Shown piece by piece: positions 9,621 through 17,513 of a stretch of DNA of 64,000 nucleotides. The stretch spans positions 139,997-203,996 of the forward strand of contig NZ_RZNX01000004.1 of the NCBI RefSeq assembly GCF_003994465.1. Direction: 5' to 3'. The position numbers and the translations under genes are program-made. Within the stretch, counting starts at the first letter, position 1. Each line of letters begins with the position of its first letter. The notes beneath the pieces were generated by a model. The model saw only the letters and a list, made by a program, of their open reading frames with translations. It was not told the DNA's origin and did not search any database. The stretch comes from Paenibacillus zeisoli (GTDB lineage Bacteria; Bacillota; Bacilli; Paenibacillales; Paenibacillaceae).

Positions 9621-9996
9621 AGTTCGACCTCTCTCGTGGAGTATGTAGAAAATAGGGAAATTAAGATAGTTCCTATGAAGAATAAGGACTGAAAGAACTA
9701 GAGCCTTTTATCATATAATAAACCTTTGAACCGGGACTTTAAACATATTTTTCATTCATTTGTATATATTTCTTTGGTTCTCAAGACACAGAGATGACAA
9801 AGTCTAATTAATTCATCTACTAATAGAATGGCTGGTGCGGAGACGTCCTTATTTGGTATAAAATGGTTTACAAATTTTAGGGCAGTATGTATAATTCACT
9901 GAGAATTAAAAGCGGTTTTCATATGATGTACATTCTGCCATGGACGTAGGAGTTCGTGGCTATTTATGTGAACCAACAGTGAGGTGTGTAGAGCCA
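9621..9996. other. Divergent intergenic region with promoter
   Basis: About 375 bases without a convincing gene, between the divergent GGDEF-EAL and nucleotidyltransferase genes. The right side holds the strong promoter at 9867-9895. No clear repeat or riboswitch was recognised; an in-frame ATG at 9940 lacks a ribosome binding site. Confidence 0.6.
9867..9895 (+). promoter_or_regulatory. Sigma-A-type promoter of nucleotidyltransferase gene
   Basis: TTTACA (9867-9872) and a perfect TATAAT (9890-9895) are separated by 17 bases, about 100 bases before the gene start. Confidence 0.75.
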
Positions 9997-10788
9997 ATGA
10001 TGGAGGATAAGATTAGACTAGAGCTGCAGCAAATCGAACAGGAAGAGAAGGTGCGTATTCTATACGCCTGTGAATCCGGAAGCCGGGCATGGGGATTTCC
10101 TTCCAAAGATAGCGATTATGACGTTCGGTTCATCTATATAAGAGAGGTTGAGTGGTATTTATCCATCCATGAGAAGCGGGATGTGATCGAAAGGCCGATC
10201 AGTGACCTGCTTGATATTAACGGGTGGGACCTTAAGAAGGCCTTGTATTTATTCCGAAAATCTAATCCGCCTCTGCTCGAATGGCTGCAATCTCCGATTC
10301 AGTATCTGGAGACCTCTACCGTGGCGGAACAGATCCGCCGGATATCTCCGCTTACCTTTTCCCCGAGATCCTGTATGTATCATTATCTCAATATGGCGAG
10401 GGGTAACTTCCGCGACTATTTAACAGGGGATACGGTGCGGATCAAGAAATACTTCTATGTATTAAGACCGCTTCTTGCCTGCGGTTGGATTGAACGTAAC
10501 GGCACTATGCCGCCCATGGAATTTGATTACCTGGTAAGAGAGCTTATTCCAGAGGATAGTGAGCTTAACAGGGCGATCAGGGAGCTGCTTGATAGAAAGA
10601 AGGCAGGGGACGAACTCGATTATGAGCCTCGGCTTACACGGATTCACGAGTATCTGATTGAGCAAATTGCCTACTATGAGAAGACGATTATTGAACAGAA
10701 GCAGGCAGATGGAGGCCTTGATGGACAGCTGGATAAGCTGTTTATTGGAGCCTTACAGGAGGTTTGGGGTGTGCCGCTAAAAGTATAG
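9997..10788 (+). CDS. Nucleotidyltransferase superfamily protein (RlaP/YcgL-like)
   Basis: A 263-residue protein of the DNA polymerase beta nucleotidyltransferase superfamily. The signature GSRAWGFPSKDSDYDVRFIY (from residue 28) carries the G-S motif and two acidic metal ligands, Asp40 and Asp42. The conserved region DINGWDLKKALYLF and a helical C-terminal half match the RlaP/YcgL group often annotated as predicted nucleotidyltransferases. The acceptor is unknown. Start at 9997 is preferred (GAGGTG ten bases upstream) over an in-frame ATG at 9940. It has its own promoter and no obvious operon partner. Confidence 0.8.
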   Translation: MMEDKIRLELQQIEQEEKVRILYACESGSRAWGFPSKDSDYDVRFIYIREVEWYLSIHEKRDVIERPISDLLDINGWDLKKALYLFRKSNPPLLEWLQSPIQYLETSTVAEQIRRISPLTFSPRSCMYHYLNMARGNFRDYLTGDTVRIKKYFYVLRPLLACGWIERNGTMPPMEFDYLVRELIPEDSELNRAIRELLDRKKAGDELDYEPRLTRIHEYLIEQIAYYEKTIIEQKQADGGLDGQLDKLFIGALQEVWGVPLKV

Positions 10789-10920
10789 GCAGAGACGGCC
10801 AGCTCTCGGATGGTATTGCACATCAATCGCTTACGTAAATACTTATTAACAGATAGGAGGAGTGCCCTATGCAGCCGTTAATTTGGCTCGCGGGACACCC
10901 CCCTTGTGTTCTTGCAGAAT

Positions 10921-12060
10921 TTAAGGCTTCAAGATGACTTTGATACACTCATCTTCATGTTCATAGAACGTTTTGTATGCATCGCTGGCCTGATCAAGCG
11001 GAACCCGGTGCGTGATAATCTCGGTAGGGTCGAACTCACCTGCGGTGATCATGTCGAACAGTTTCGGCATTAGGTGAATGACCGGAGCCTGTCCCATCTT
11101 CAAAGTAATATTCCGTTCGAAAATATCTCCAAGCGGGAACATGTTATACAGGGAACCGTACACTCCGGTAAGCTGCATGGTGCCAAATTTGCGGACAGCA
11201 TGAATACCGATATCTAGTGCGCTCAATGTACCGCCTTGGAGCTTGAGCTTCTGGCCAATGGCCTCGAAAGCGTTCTTCTTCCCGTCCATTCCCACACAAT
11301 CGATCACAATATCCGACCCGCCATGCGTAATTTCCCTAATATATTTGCCCATTTCATCGAACTCATCAAAGTTATACACTTCCGAATTGTTCATCTGCTT
11401 GGCTTTGTTCAGGCGGTAAGGGACGTTGTCAATGGCGATGACCCGCTTAGCGCCTTTCATCCAGGCGAATTTCTGGGCCATTAGACCGACCGGACCGCAG
11501 CCAAGGACGGTTACGGTATCTCCTGGCTTCACACCGGCATTCTCCACACTCCAATAGGCGGTTGGAAGCACGTCGGACATGAACAGCACCGATTCATCCG
11601 GAAGCTCGCAGGATTCGGGAATCACGAAAGGCATGAAGTTACCGTAGGGTACTCGCAGAAGCTCGGCTTGTCCGCCGGGATAGTTCCCATAACGCTCCGT
11701 GAACCCGAAATAGCCGCCCGTATCAATCTCTTCGTTACGATTGGAGTTGTCGCACTGACTCTCCATATCGTGCTGACAGTAGAAACAGTGCCCGCAGGAG
11801 ATATTGAACGGGAGAACGACACGGTCCCCTTTTTTGACACGGGTCACTTCAGGACCCACTTCTTCCACAATGCCCATAGGTTCATGACCTATGACGTAGT
11901 CCTTGGCGGCAGGAAGTGCGCCTAGATAAATATGTAAGTCCGATCCGCAGATAGCTGTCGAGGTAATGCGCACGATAATATCGTCCTTCTTCTCCAGCTT
12001 GGGATCTTCCACTTGCTTTACCTGGATATCCTTAGCTCCTTGAAAAGTAACTGCTTTCAT
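10921..12060 (-). CDS. Zinc-dependent alcohol dehydrogenase
   Basis: A 379-residue medium-chain dehydrogenase. Catalytic zinc ligands are Cys38 and the His59-Glu60 pair; the structural zinc is bound by Cys89, Cys92, Cys95 and Cys103, all present. The NAD(P) site is GCGPVGLMA. The insert around residues 240-290 and overall pattern resemble the glutathione-independent formaldehyde dehydrogenase/AdhB-like subgroup, so an aldehyde or secondary alcohol substrate is likely. It is monocistronic, with a strong AGGAGGT before the ATG, and divergent from the Gfo/Idh/MocA gene at 12233. Confidence 0.9.
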   Translation of the reverse strand: MKAVTFQGAKDIQVKQVEDPKLEKKDDIIVRITSTAICGSDLHIYLGALPAAKDYVIGHEPMGIVEEVGPEVTRVKKGDRVVLPFNISCGHCFYCQHDMESQCDNSNRNEEIDTGGYFGFTERYGNYPGGQAELLRVPYGNFMPFVIPESCELPDESVLFMSDVLPTAYWSVENAGVKPGDTVTVLGCGPVGLMAQKFAWMKGAKRVIAIDNVPYRLNKAKQMNNSEVYNFDEFDEMGKYIREITHGGSDIVIDCVGMDGKKNAFEAIGQKLKLQGGTLSALDIGIHAVRKFGTMQLTGVYGSLYNMFPLGDIFERNITLKMGQAPVIHLMPKLFDMITAGEFDPTEIITHRVPLDQASDAYKTFYEHEDECIKVILKP

Positions 12061-12232
12061 ATATGTTCGACCTCCTAAGTAGTAATAGTTGAAATATACC
12101 CGGTATCTTATCTTTTAAACTAAGCTTATGGAAATTAACTTCCAAACTTATGAACCTTACCTAACGAGGTAGACATCGACTTTACAGAGTGAGAGAATAA
12201 TCATATCGATATTCTGAGGGAAGGAATGAGAT

Positions 12233-13222
12233 ATGGTGGTACGATTCGGTATTATCGGAACGAACTGGATAACAGAACGATTTGTACAGGCTGCTCTAGA
12301 GAACGATCAATTTGTTCTTACGGCCGTCTATTCACGCACTAGAGAAAAGGGCAGTTCCTTTGCAGCAAAATTCAATGATCCACAGGTGTACACGGATCTT
12401 ACGGAAATGCTCTCAAGCGATACAGTGGATGCGGTATATATCGCTAGTCCGAATTCTTATCATGCGGAGCAGGCGATTCTCTGTATGAACCATGGGAAGC
12501 ATGTCCTGTGCGAGAAGCCTATGGCGTCCAACGCGGCAGAGGTGCAGCGTATGATTGAAGTAGCACAGAAGAACGATGTGGTACTGATGGAAGCACTAAA
12601 GTCAACGCTGATGCCTAACTTTAAAGTGATCAAAGATAACTTGTATAAATTAGACCGGGTACGCCGCTATACGGCGAGCTACTGTCAGTACTCCTCCCGG
12701 TATGATGCTTTCAAGCAGGGGACTGTGCTTAACGCATTTAATCCCGAGTTTTCCAACGGATCTCTGATGGACCTGGGGATTTACTGCCTGTATCCAATGG
12801 TGGCACTCTTCGGTAAGCCGGATACTATTCAGGCCGTTGGGGTCATGCTGTCATCAGGCGTGGACGGGGAAGGCAGCATAATTATGAAATATGATGAAAT
12901 GGAGGGCGTGGTTATGCACTCCAAGATTAGCGACTCCTATTTGCCGACTGAAATTCAGGGGGAGAACGGCACCATGGTGATTGATAAGATCAATCAGCCT
13001 TATTCCGTAAAGATTCATTATCGGGATGGAACGATCGAGGATCTTACCAAGCCTCAAATGCATGAATCCATGTACTATGAAGCCCGTGAATTTATAGACT
13101 TGATCTTAAGCGGTGAGCGGATCAGTGAGATTAACTCCCATGCTGCCTCGCTGGCTGTCGCCGAGATCATGCAGGAGGCGAGACGGCAAATAGGTCTGAA
13201 ATTCAAGTCGGATAGCCACTGA
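12233..13222 (+). CDS. Gfo/Idh/MocA family oxidoreductase
   Basis: A 329-residue NAD(P)-dependent dehydrogenase. The N-terminal Rossmann fold begins FGIIGTNWI, the conserved catalytic-loop motif is CEKPMA, and the C-terminal mixed alpha/beta domain starts near residue 125 (alpha helix ending with MDLGIYCLYPM). The DLGIYC pattern resembles the dihydrodiol/glucose-fructose oxidoreductase subgroup. It probably oxidises a sugar or cyclitol; the substrate is unknown. Single gene, divergent from the alcohol dehydrogenase. Confidence 0.88.
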   Translation: MVVRFGIIGTNWITERFVQAALENDQFVLTAVYSRTREKGSSFAAKFNDPQVYTDLTEMLSSDTVDAVYIASPNSYHAEQAILCMNHGKHVLCEKPMASNAAEVQRMIEVAQKNDVVLMEALKSTLMPNFKVIKDNLYKLDRVRRYTASYCQYSSRYDAFKQGTVLNAFNPEFSNGSLMDLGIYCLYPMVALFGKPDTIQAVGVMLSSGVDGEGSIIMKYDEMEGVVMHSKISDSYLPTEIQGENGTMVIDKINQPYSVKIHYRDGTIEDLTKPQMHESMYYEAREFIDLILSGERISEINSHAASLAVAEIMQEARRQIGLKFKSDSH

Positions 13223-13336
13223 AAAACAGCCAATTCAGGATATAAAAGGTAGAAATCTGTTGAATAAAGGTAAATTATGTGACAATATGTAAATGGTATA
13301 TTGTACCTAATTGTTTATTCAAGGAGGAAGTTTTTA

Positions 13337-13780
13337 GTGGAAAGAGGGAACAACTTAGTTTTACCGATTTTGGGAGCGCTCGTCGCAGCAGTCCTGGGTG
13401 CTGTACTCTGGACCGTAGTTGGCGTAAGCACCGAACGTGAAGTAGGTTATGTCGCTTTGGGAGTAGGGGCATTAACTGGTTTCGCGGTACAACTCTTGGC
13501 GAACAAACGCACAACAAGAGTTCATCAAATTATTGCAGCAGTTGCAGCTGCCATTGGAGTCCTTCTAGGTAAGTATTTCCTGTTTGCCTATGTTGGTAAT
13601 GATGGATTTGACGGCATGTTTAACAGTTATACCTTTAGCATGTTCCAGGAAATGAGCGGAGAAATTTTTGACGCCCTAGATATCCTTTTCTTGGCACTAG
13701 CTGTAGTCCCGGCTTGGCGTATCGCTGCTCCTAAGACTGTACAGCCAATTCAGCCTCAGCAGTCAACACCGGTAGAGTAA
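13337..13780 (+). CDS. Hypothetical multi-span membrane protein
   Basis: A 147-residue protein with four predicted membrane segments (residues about 7-30, 36-52, 63-85 and 110-135) and a proline/glutamine-rich cytoplasmic tail. No family recognised with confidence. The GTG start at 13337 is chosen because AAGGAGG lies at 13321-13327. It is single and closed by a strong terminator. Confidence 0.75.
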   Translation: MERGNNLVLPILGALVAAVLGAVLWTVVGVSTEREVGYVALGVGALTGFAVQLLANKRTTRVHQIIAAVAAAIGVLLGKYFLFAYVGNDGFDGMFNSYTFSMFQEMSGEIFDALDILFLALAVVPAWRIAAPKTVQPIQPQQSTPVE

Positions 13781-13796
13781 TAAGTGTGGTGAATGT

Positions 13797-13845
13797 GGAC
13801 GTTCTACAAGGTCAATGGGGACCTTGGGGAGCGTCCCTTTTTGTG
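13797..13845 (+). terminator. Hairpin terminator
   Basis: GGACGTTC pairs with GAGCGTCC, with an inner AAGGTC/GACCTT stem, followed by CTTTTTG. Confidence 0.85.
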
Positions 13846-13926
13846 CGCCTGCATGGTATAATGCCTTCACAAGATTAGGCTGTTTATAAAGAACTTAGAG
13901 AAATTGGCATGCCGGAAAGGAGTAAC

Positions 13927-14090
13927 GGAGGGGAAGCTTGGAACTGTAGGAGCGAAAGCGATCGCCTACAAGCTTTCTGAAAGAAAGCTACATCGGAAGC
14001 ATATGCCTTTGTCTCCGGATTTCAACCGAACAATGTGATTTAATAAAGAAATCTGGAGGCGGGCAGCGGCCGAAAGTCCAAGCATTCCTC
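13927..14090. repeat. Structured intergenic palindromic element
   Basis: A 164-base noncoding element. Outer arms GGAGGGGAAGCTTGGA (13927-13942) and TCCAAGCATTCCTC (to 14090) are inverted with a few mismatches; GTCTCCGGATTTC (14011-14023) pairs with GAAATCTGGAGGC (14048-14060); AGCTTTCT and AGAAAGCT (13971-13989) form a third hairpin. The core GAAAGCGATCGCCT resembles the core of repeats A and B. The rest of 13781-14159 holds only the upstream terminator and the ypsA leader. Confidence 0.7.
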
Positions 14091-14159
14091 GTAGTTTCGA
14101 CCTTACCCAGAATGTAAAGATTTTCTGTGTGCTTATACAGCGTAAAGGTGTGACATGTT

Positions 14160-14756
14160 ATGACTATCAAAAATCTGCTCGTAACCGGCTATCGTGCCCA
14201 TGAACTCGGGATTTACAATCAGAAGCACGAAGGGATTACTTATATACGCAAGGCGATTCGGGGAAAATTAATTCCGCTGATTGAAGAAGGACTGGAGTGG
14301 GTGATCACACCAGGCCAGTATGGGGTCGATCTATGGGCCTGTGAAGCGGCAATTGAACTTAAGGAAGTGTACCCTCATCTGAAATGCTCGATCATCACGG
14401 CCTACAAGAATCCAGAGGAGAACTGGAAGGAAGACAAGAAGGAGTATTATGAGCAGCTCATCCGAAAGCTCGATTACTATGGGGCGGTCAGCAACCAGCC
14501 CTATGACGGAGTATGGCAGCTTACAGCCCGGGATAACCTGCTGCTGCGCAAGACAGAAGGAATTCTACTTTTCTACGACGAGGATGCCGGGGATGCCAGC
14601 CCCAAATTTATAAAGAAGAGGGCTTTGAAGAAGCATGAAGAAGAAGGTTACCTGTACCTCAGTCTAACCTCGGAAGACATCCAGAGTATTGCCGAAGAAG
14701 AGGCCATGAACGAACGTTCGGGTGAGGAGTCTATGTGGCTGCCTGAGGACTGGTAA
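14160..14756 (+). CDS. ypsA: YpsA-like SLOG family protein (DUF1273)
   Basis: A 198-residue Rossmann-like protein close to Bacillus YpsA in length and pattern: NLLVTGYRAHELGIYNQK at the N-terminus, LEWVITPGQYGVDLWACEAA and the late DNLLLRKTEGILLFYD. The SLOG superfamily, which includes DprA and the ThsA sensor domain, binds nucleotides or NAD-derived ligands. YpsA is linked to cell division control in Bacillus, with no proven enzymatic activity. It differs from typical context by lying 80 bases upstream of a TIR-like gene. Start ATG at 14160 immediately follows a GTGACATGTT leader. Confidence 0.85.
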   Translation: MTIKNLLVTGYRAHELGIYNQKHEGITYIRKAIRGKLIPLIEEGLEWVITPGQYGVDLWACEAAIELKEVYPHLKCSIITAYKNPEENWKEDKKEYYEQLIRKLDYYGAVSNQPYDGVWQLTARDNLLLRKTEGILLFYDEDAGDASPKFIKKRALKKHEEEGYLYLSLTSEDIQSIAEEEAMNERSGEESMWLPEDW

Positions 14757-14801
14757 CCTGCCGAAATCTAAGGTTCCCCGTGTCTCTGGACGACACCCGC
14801 A

Positions 14802-14810
14802 TGTTATAAT
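14802..14810 (+). promoter_or_regulatory. Extended -10 promoter of TIR-like gene
   Basis: TGTTATAAT gives an extended -10 (TGn-TATAAT) 27 bases before the start. No good -35 is seen at 16-18 bases. It suggests the TIR unit can be transcribed apart from ypsA. Confidence 0.5.
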
Positions 14811-14836
14811 ATTCCAATAAGGAAGATTATGGTGAT

Positions 14837-15865
14837 ATGGGGGATAACATGAGTAAACCTTCCGTTTTTATCGGTTCATCAAGGGAAGCCATTCCGATTG
14901 TAAATGCGGTTCAGGAAGAGCTTGAGCATTTTGCAATGGTTACCCCATGGCACAGGGGAGTTTTTCAGGCGGGACGTTATACCATGGAGGATTTGGAAGT
15001 CCAGATTCATGAGAGCGATTTCGCTGTATTTATTTTTCATCCGGACGATGTCACCACGATTAGAGGAAAGTTATATTATACGGCAAGAGACAATACCGTA
15101 TTTGAGATGGGGTTGTTCTGGAGCCAGCTGGGCAGAGATAGAGTCTTCTTCCTTCTCCCGGCCCATATTCCGGTTCAGGAAGCCGATGAGGAGATGCAAA
15201 TCGACGGATTTCGTACGCCTTCTGATCTTCTTGGCATGACTACGCTAACCTATCAGTTCAATCCTAAGAACTGGAATTCTTCTGTTGGGGTAGCTTGCGG
15301 CAAGATGGGAGCCAGATTTACCGAGCTGGGTTTCAAGAATACAGACCCGGCGGAGCTTCTGCGGCAATCCGTGGAAGAGCGCGAGCGTCTGCTGCGAATT
15401 ATTGGTTTCTTCGAAGAACTCAACCATAAACCCTCCATGGGAACGGAGCTGTATAACCGGATATGCCGTGCGCTGCGTCTATCTTTCGTAGCAGCCCCCT
15501 ATACCGTTAGCGGCTCGGCGCTCTTCAAGGCGGAGGAGCGGGTGATCCGCCAGGTCGGCAGTGACGGGATCGGTGAACTTGGGCGCGAATATTCACTCGA
15601 GGTCAATCAGGATAGGAAGGCGGCGCACGAGATCATTCATGTGGTTGATGTGCACCTGAGCGGGAATGTATCTTTTAGCCAGCGTAACCGTAAATCCATT
15701 GTGAAGGAATATATCTTATGTTATCCTCTAGCTAAGAGGTATGTATTTACCATCCATCTGAAAGGTACTGATCAGGTGAATGAGACCTTGTTCGAGACGA
15801 TCTGTTATGTAAATAAAGCGCTGCTTGATTCAATCCATGATTTGCTGGGAGGGGAAACGTCATGA
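14837..15865 (+). CDS. TIR-like domain protein with C-terminal GAF-like region
   Basis: A 342-residue protein. Residues about 5-150 match the TIR-like predicted nucleotide-binding family found in bacterial STING and Cap12 proteins: PSVFIGSSREAIPIVNAVQ, then SDFAVFIFHPDD, then RDNTVFEMGLFWSQLGRDR. The Glu of FEMG (residue 90) is at the position of the catalytic Glu of NAD-cleaving TIRs. Residues about 175-340 are not a known effector; segments such as FKAEERVIRQVG and LGREYSLEVNQ recall a GAF-type sensory fold, which is inference. Start could also be 14849, which has GGGGG close upstream. Its stop overlaps the next ATG, so the two are coupled. No CD-NTase, protease or helicase is adjacent. Confidence 0.75.
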   Translation: MGDNMSKPSVFIGSSREAIPIVNAVQEELEHFAMVTPWHRGVFQAGRYTMEDLEVQIHESDFAVFIFHPDDVTTIRGKLYYTARDNTVFEMGLFWSQLGRDRVFFLLPAHIPVQEADEEMQIDGFRTPSDLLGMTTLTYQFNPKNWNSSVGVACGKMGARFTELGFKNTDPAELLRQSVEERERLLRIIGFFEELNHKPSMGTELYNRICRALRLSFVAAPYTVSGSALFKAEERVIRQVGSDGIGELGREYSLEVNQDRKAAHEIIHVVDVHLSGNVSFSQRNRKSIVKEYILCYPLAKRYVFTIHLKGTDQVNETLFETICYVNKALLDSIHDLLGGETS

Positions 15866-16035
15866 AATCCAGACCTAGGATGACTTTCAGAAGATACAGA
15901 CTCAAGAGTCCGATTCTGCTGCCAGGTCACTTGAAGATCGTGCTGGCTCCTACCTTGGATGGGGAAGATGAAGAGGCGTTCACGGTGCTTTATGAACGTA
16001 AGGCAGAGTATGATAAGCCAGTATATCGTATTTAA
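15862..16035 (+). CDS. Small basic protein coupled to TIR-like gene
   Basis: A 57-residue ORF whose ATG overlaps the stop of the TIR-like gene by four bases (ATGA), a classic translational coupling arrangement, with GGGAGGGGA upstream inside the preceding gene. The N-terminal 27 residues are strongly basic (MKSRPRMTFRRYRLK) and the middle is acidic (DGEDEEAF). There is no membrane segment or signal peptide. Family not recognised. It may be a partner, regulator or antitoxin-like modulator of the TIR protein; that is inference. A terminator follows. Confidence 0.65.
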   Translation: MKSRPRMTFRRYRLKSPILLPGHLKIVLAPTLDGEDEEAFTVLYERKAEYDKPVYRI

Positions 16036-16063
16036 TACCAGGATCATGTTCCTTATTTAATGA

Positions 16064-16109
16064 AGGGCGCCCCGCACGATGGACAGTGCGACAGGGCAGC
16101 TCTTTTTTT
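16064..16109 (+). terminator. Hairpin terminator after TIR unit
   Basis: GCGCCCCGCAC pairs imperfectly with GTGCGACAGGGCAGC; GCAC/GTGC is the core stem, followed by TCTTTTTTT. Confidence 0.7.
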
Positions 16110-16248
16110 ATACGTGAATGCAGCAGTCCAGGGTTCTCCAAGACCAAAGTCCAGTTCAAAGACTAAACCCCAGCCAATTACAAATATGGTTTTTTACAGG
16201 TAAACTGGTAAGCACCTGAGTAAATCATAGACGGTTAGGGGCGTAATC

Positions 16249-16881
16249 ATGGAGTGGATCAGCAATCTATTTGAACAATACGGCTATTTCGTTCTATTCT
16301 GCGGTCTATTTGCGGAATCTGTGGCCATCCCGTTCCCGGGAGAACTTGCTATGGCCATTTCGGGCCATTTGTCGACGCATGGCAGCTTCAGCATCCCGCT
16401 TATTATTACCTATTCTTATGGCGGAGCTATATTAGGTACACTGCTTACCTATCTCCTGGGTTATAAGCTCGGAACACCTTTCTTGGAGAAGTACGGACGG
16501 TTTCTTTTTCTTAATGAGGGTCGAAGGGTCAAGCTGACGAGATGGTTCGGCAAATATGGTGACAAGCTCATTCTGATCAGCTATTTCGTTCCGGGATTGC
16601 GACATTTCACCGGCTATCTCTCCGGCATTCTTAGGGTTAAGCTGCGTACCTTCCTAGTGTATAACTGCATAGGAGGAATTCTCTGGGTCCTGACTTATGT
16701 GATGATCGGCAAAATTTTTGGTCAGAAAATAGAGCTGCTGCTTCACCTTATCTCCCAGTATTCTACAGCGGCTATTGTGGCGGGAGTGATGGGGGTGATA
16801 TTCGTGCTCCTGATCAAGAAGAACTTCCGGGCTATTCGCCATCGGTTAACAAATTTAAGTCGCCAGAAGGAACAGGACTAA
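16249..16881 (+). CDS. DedA family membrane protein
   Basis: A 210-residue integral membrane protein of the DedA/VTT superfamily. The re-entrant motif around FAESVAIPFPGE (residues about 23-34) and the amphipathic FVPGLRHFTGYLSGILR segment (about 106-122) with its conserved arginines are diagnostic. DedA proteins act in phospholipid carrier recycling (undecaprenyl phosphate or phosphatidylethanolamine flipping) and proton-motive-force homeostasis. Which lipid this one moves is not predictable. Single gene with a strong terminator. Confidence 0.9.
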   Translation: MEWISNLFEQYGYFVLFCGLFAESVAIPFPGELAMAISGHLSTHGSFSIPLIITYSYGGAILGTLLTYLLGYKLGTPFLEKYGRFLFLNEGRRVKLTRWFGKYGDKLILISYFVPGLRHFTGYLSGILRVKLRTFLVYNCIGGILWVLTYVMIGKIFGQKIELLLHLISQYSTAAIVAGVMGVIFVLLIKKNFRAIRHRLTNLSRQKEQD

Positions 16882-16919
16882 GAAGGGAGTTATGTGCAGC
16901 TGTACATAAAGGACAGACC

Positions 16920-16980
16920 AAAAGAAGCCCTCCTTGGCATGGTTGCTCGCACTTCCATCCCAAGGAACTGGCTTCTTTTG
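16920..16980 (+). terminator. Hairpin terminator
   Basis: AAAAGAAGCC and CCTTGG at 16920-16937 pair with CCAAGG and GGCTTCTTTT at 16960-16979. Confidence 0.8.
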
Positions 16981-17013
16981 CTTTGTGCCATTTATGCATT
17001 CGAAAGCTTAGGC

Positions 17014-17068
17014 TGAAGCCTGCGGAGAGAGACGAACGATTGCGGACAAGCGTTAGCGGCCGCCTTTG
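17014..17068. repeat. Short interspersed intergenic repeat, copy B
   Basis: Starts TGAAGCCTGCGGAGAGAGAC and ends GCGGCCGCCTTTG. It matches 7114-7168 in the same orientation and, like that copy, lies just downstream of a terminator. It ends 12 bases before the RsoA-like stop codon. Confidence 0.75.
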
Positions 17069-17080
17069 GTTGTTGAAGTT

Positions 17081-17338
17081 CTATTTCGTCTCATCTCTAT
17101 CTATCGAACTTATGAAATCCGTGAAGCTTGGGATACGACTGAGGTCGTATGACAGAATCTTCTCGGTTAGCTTCTCGTGTATACTCTGCTCCAGATCCTC
17201 TTGATCGGAGGGGGGGGCCATCCTGCTGTGCTTCTTAATTAGTGGAGCGAACTGGCGAAGAATTTGATAGAGCGCATCCCTGTCCCCTTGCTGTGCCTTG
17301 ACTACCAGATCAAGCAGTGTATCTGTATCCTTCTCCAT
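17081..17338 (-). CDS. RsoA-like co-sigma factor (HTH_16 family)
   Basis: An 85-residue helical protein matching the short sigma region-2-like proteins such as Bacillus RsoA (79 residues). The pattern LLDLVVKAQQGDRDALYQIL, then PLIKKHSR, then DLEQSIHEKLTEKI is that of the N-terminal sigma domain that contacts core polymerase. RsoA works with SigO as two halves of a sigma factor. The start at 17338 follows AAAGGAG by nine bases; it begins four bases after the YvrJ-like stop. The operon is SigO-like, YvrJ-like, RsoA-like. Confidence 0.65.
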   Translation of the reverse strand: MEKDTDTLLDLVVKAQQGDRDALYQILRQFAPLIKKHSRMAPPSDQEDLEQSIHEKLTEKILSYDLSRIPSFTDFISSIDRDETK

Positions 17339-17342
17339 GCGG

Positions 17343-17513
17343 CTACTCCTTTGCTCTTTGTGTGTTGTGGAAATCTGCATCTAATTCTTGGATTGAATGA
17401 TCCAGCGAACTCAGTTTCTTTTCAAATCGGAAGAACAAATACCCGCTTACCACGATAGGAAAACCGACATTGTTTATGGCGTGCATCAGGAAATTGAGCA
17501 GTGCTTCATCCAC
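17343..17513 (-). CDS. YvrJ family small membrane protein
   Basis: A 56-residue protein: hydrophobic helix at about residues 12-29 (NNVGFPIVVSGYLFFRFE) followed by a charged helix. The GFPIVV...YLFFRFEKKL pattern is that of YvrJ, which in Bacillus lies beside the sigO-rsoA locus. The GTG start is set by a perfect GGAGGTGAT; an earlier ATG in that region hits a stop after four codons. The first 28 bases overlap the end of the upstream sigma gene. Function unknown; membrane anchoring or sensing for the split sigma factor is a guess. Confidence 0.75.
   Translation of the reverse strand: MDEALLNFLMHAINNVGFPIVVSGYLFFRFEKKLSSLDHSIQELDADFHNTQRAKE

Noticed and set aside
10869..10937. 22-codon ORF (begins MQPLIWLAGH) with a strong AGGAGG site
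   Set aside because: Too short to judge, no family, and it runs into the end of the opposite-strand dehydrogenase gene.
14837..15865. CBASS operon
   Set aside because: No cyclic-nucleotide synthase (CD-NTase) is encoded within the neighbouring genes.
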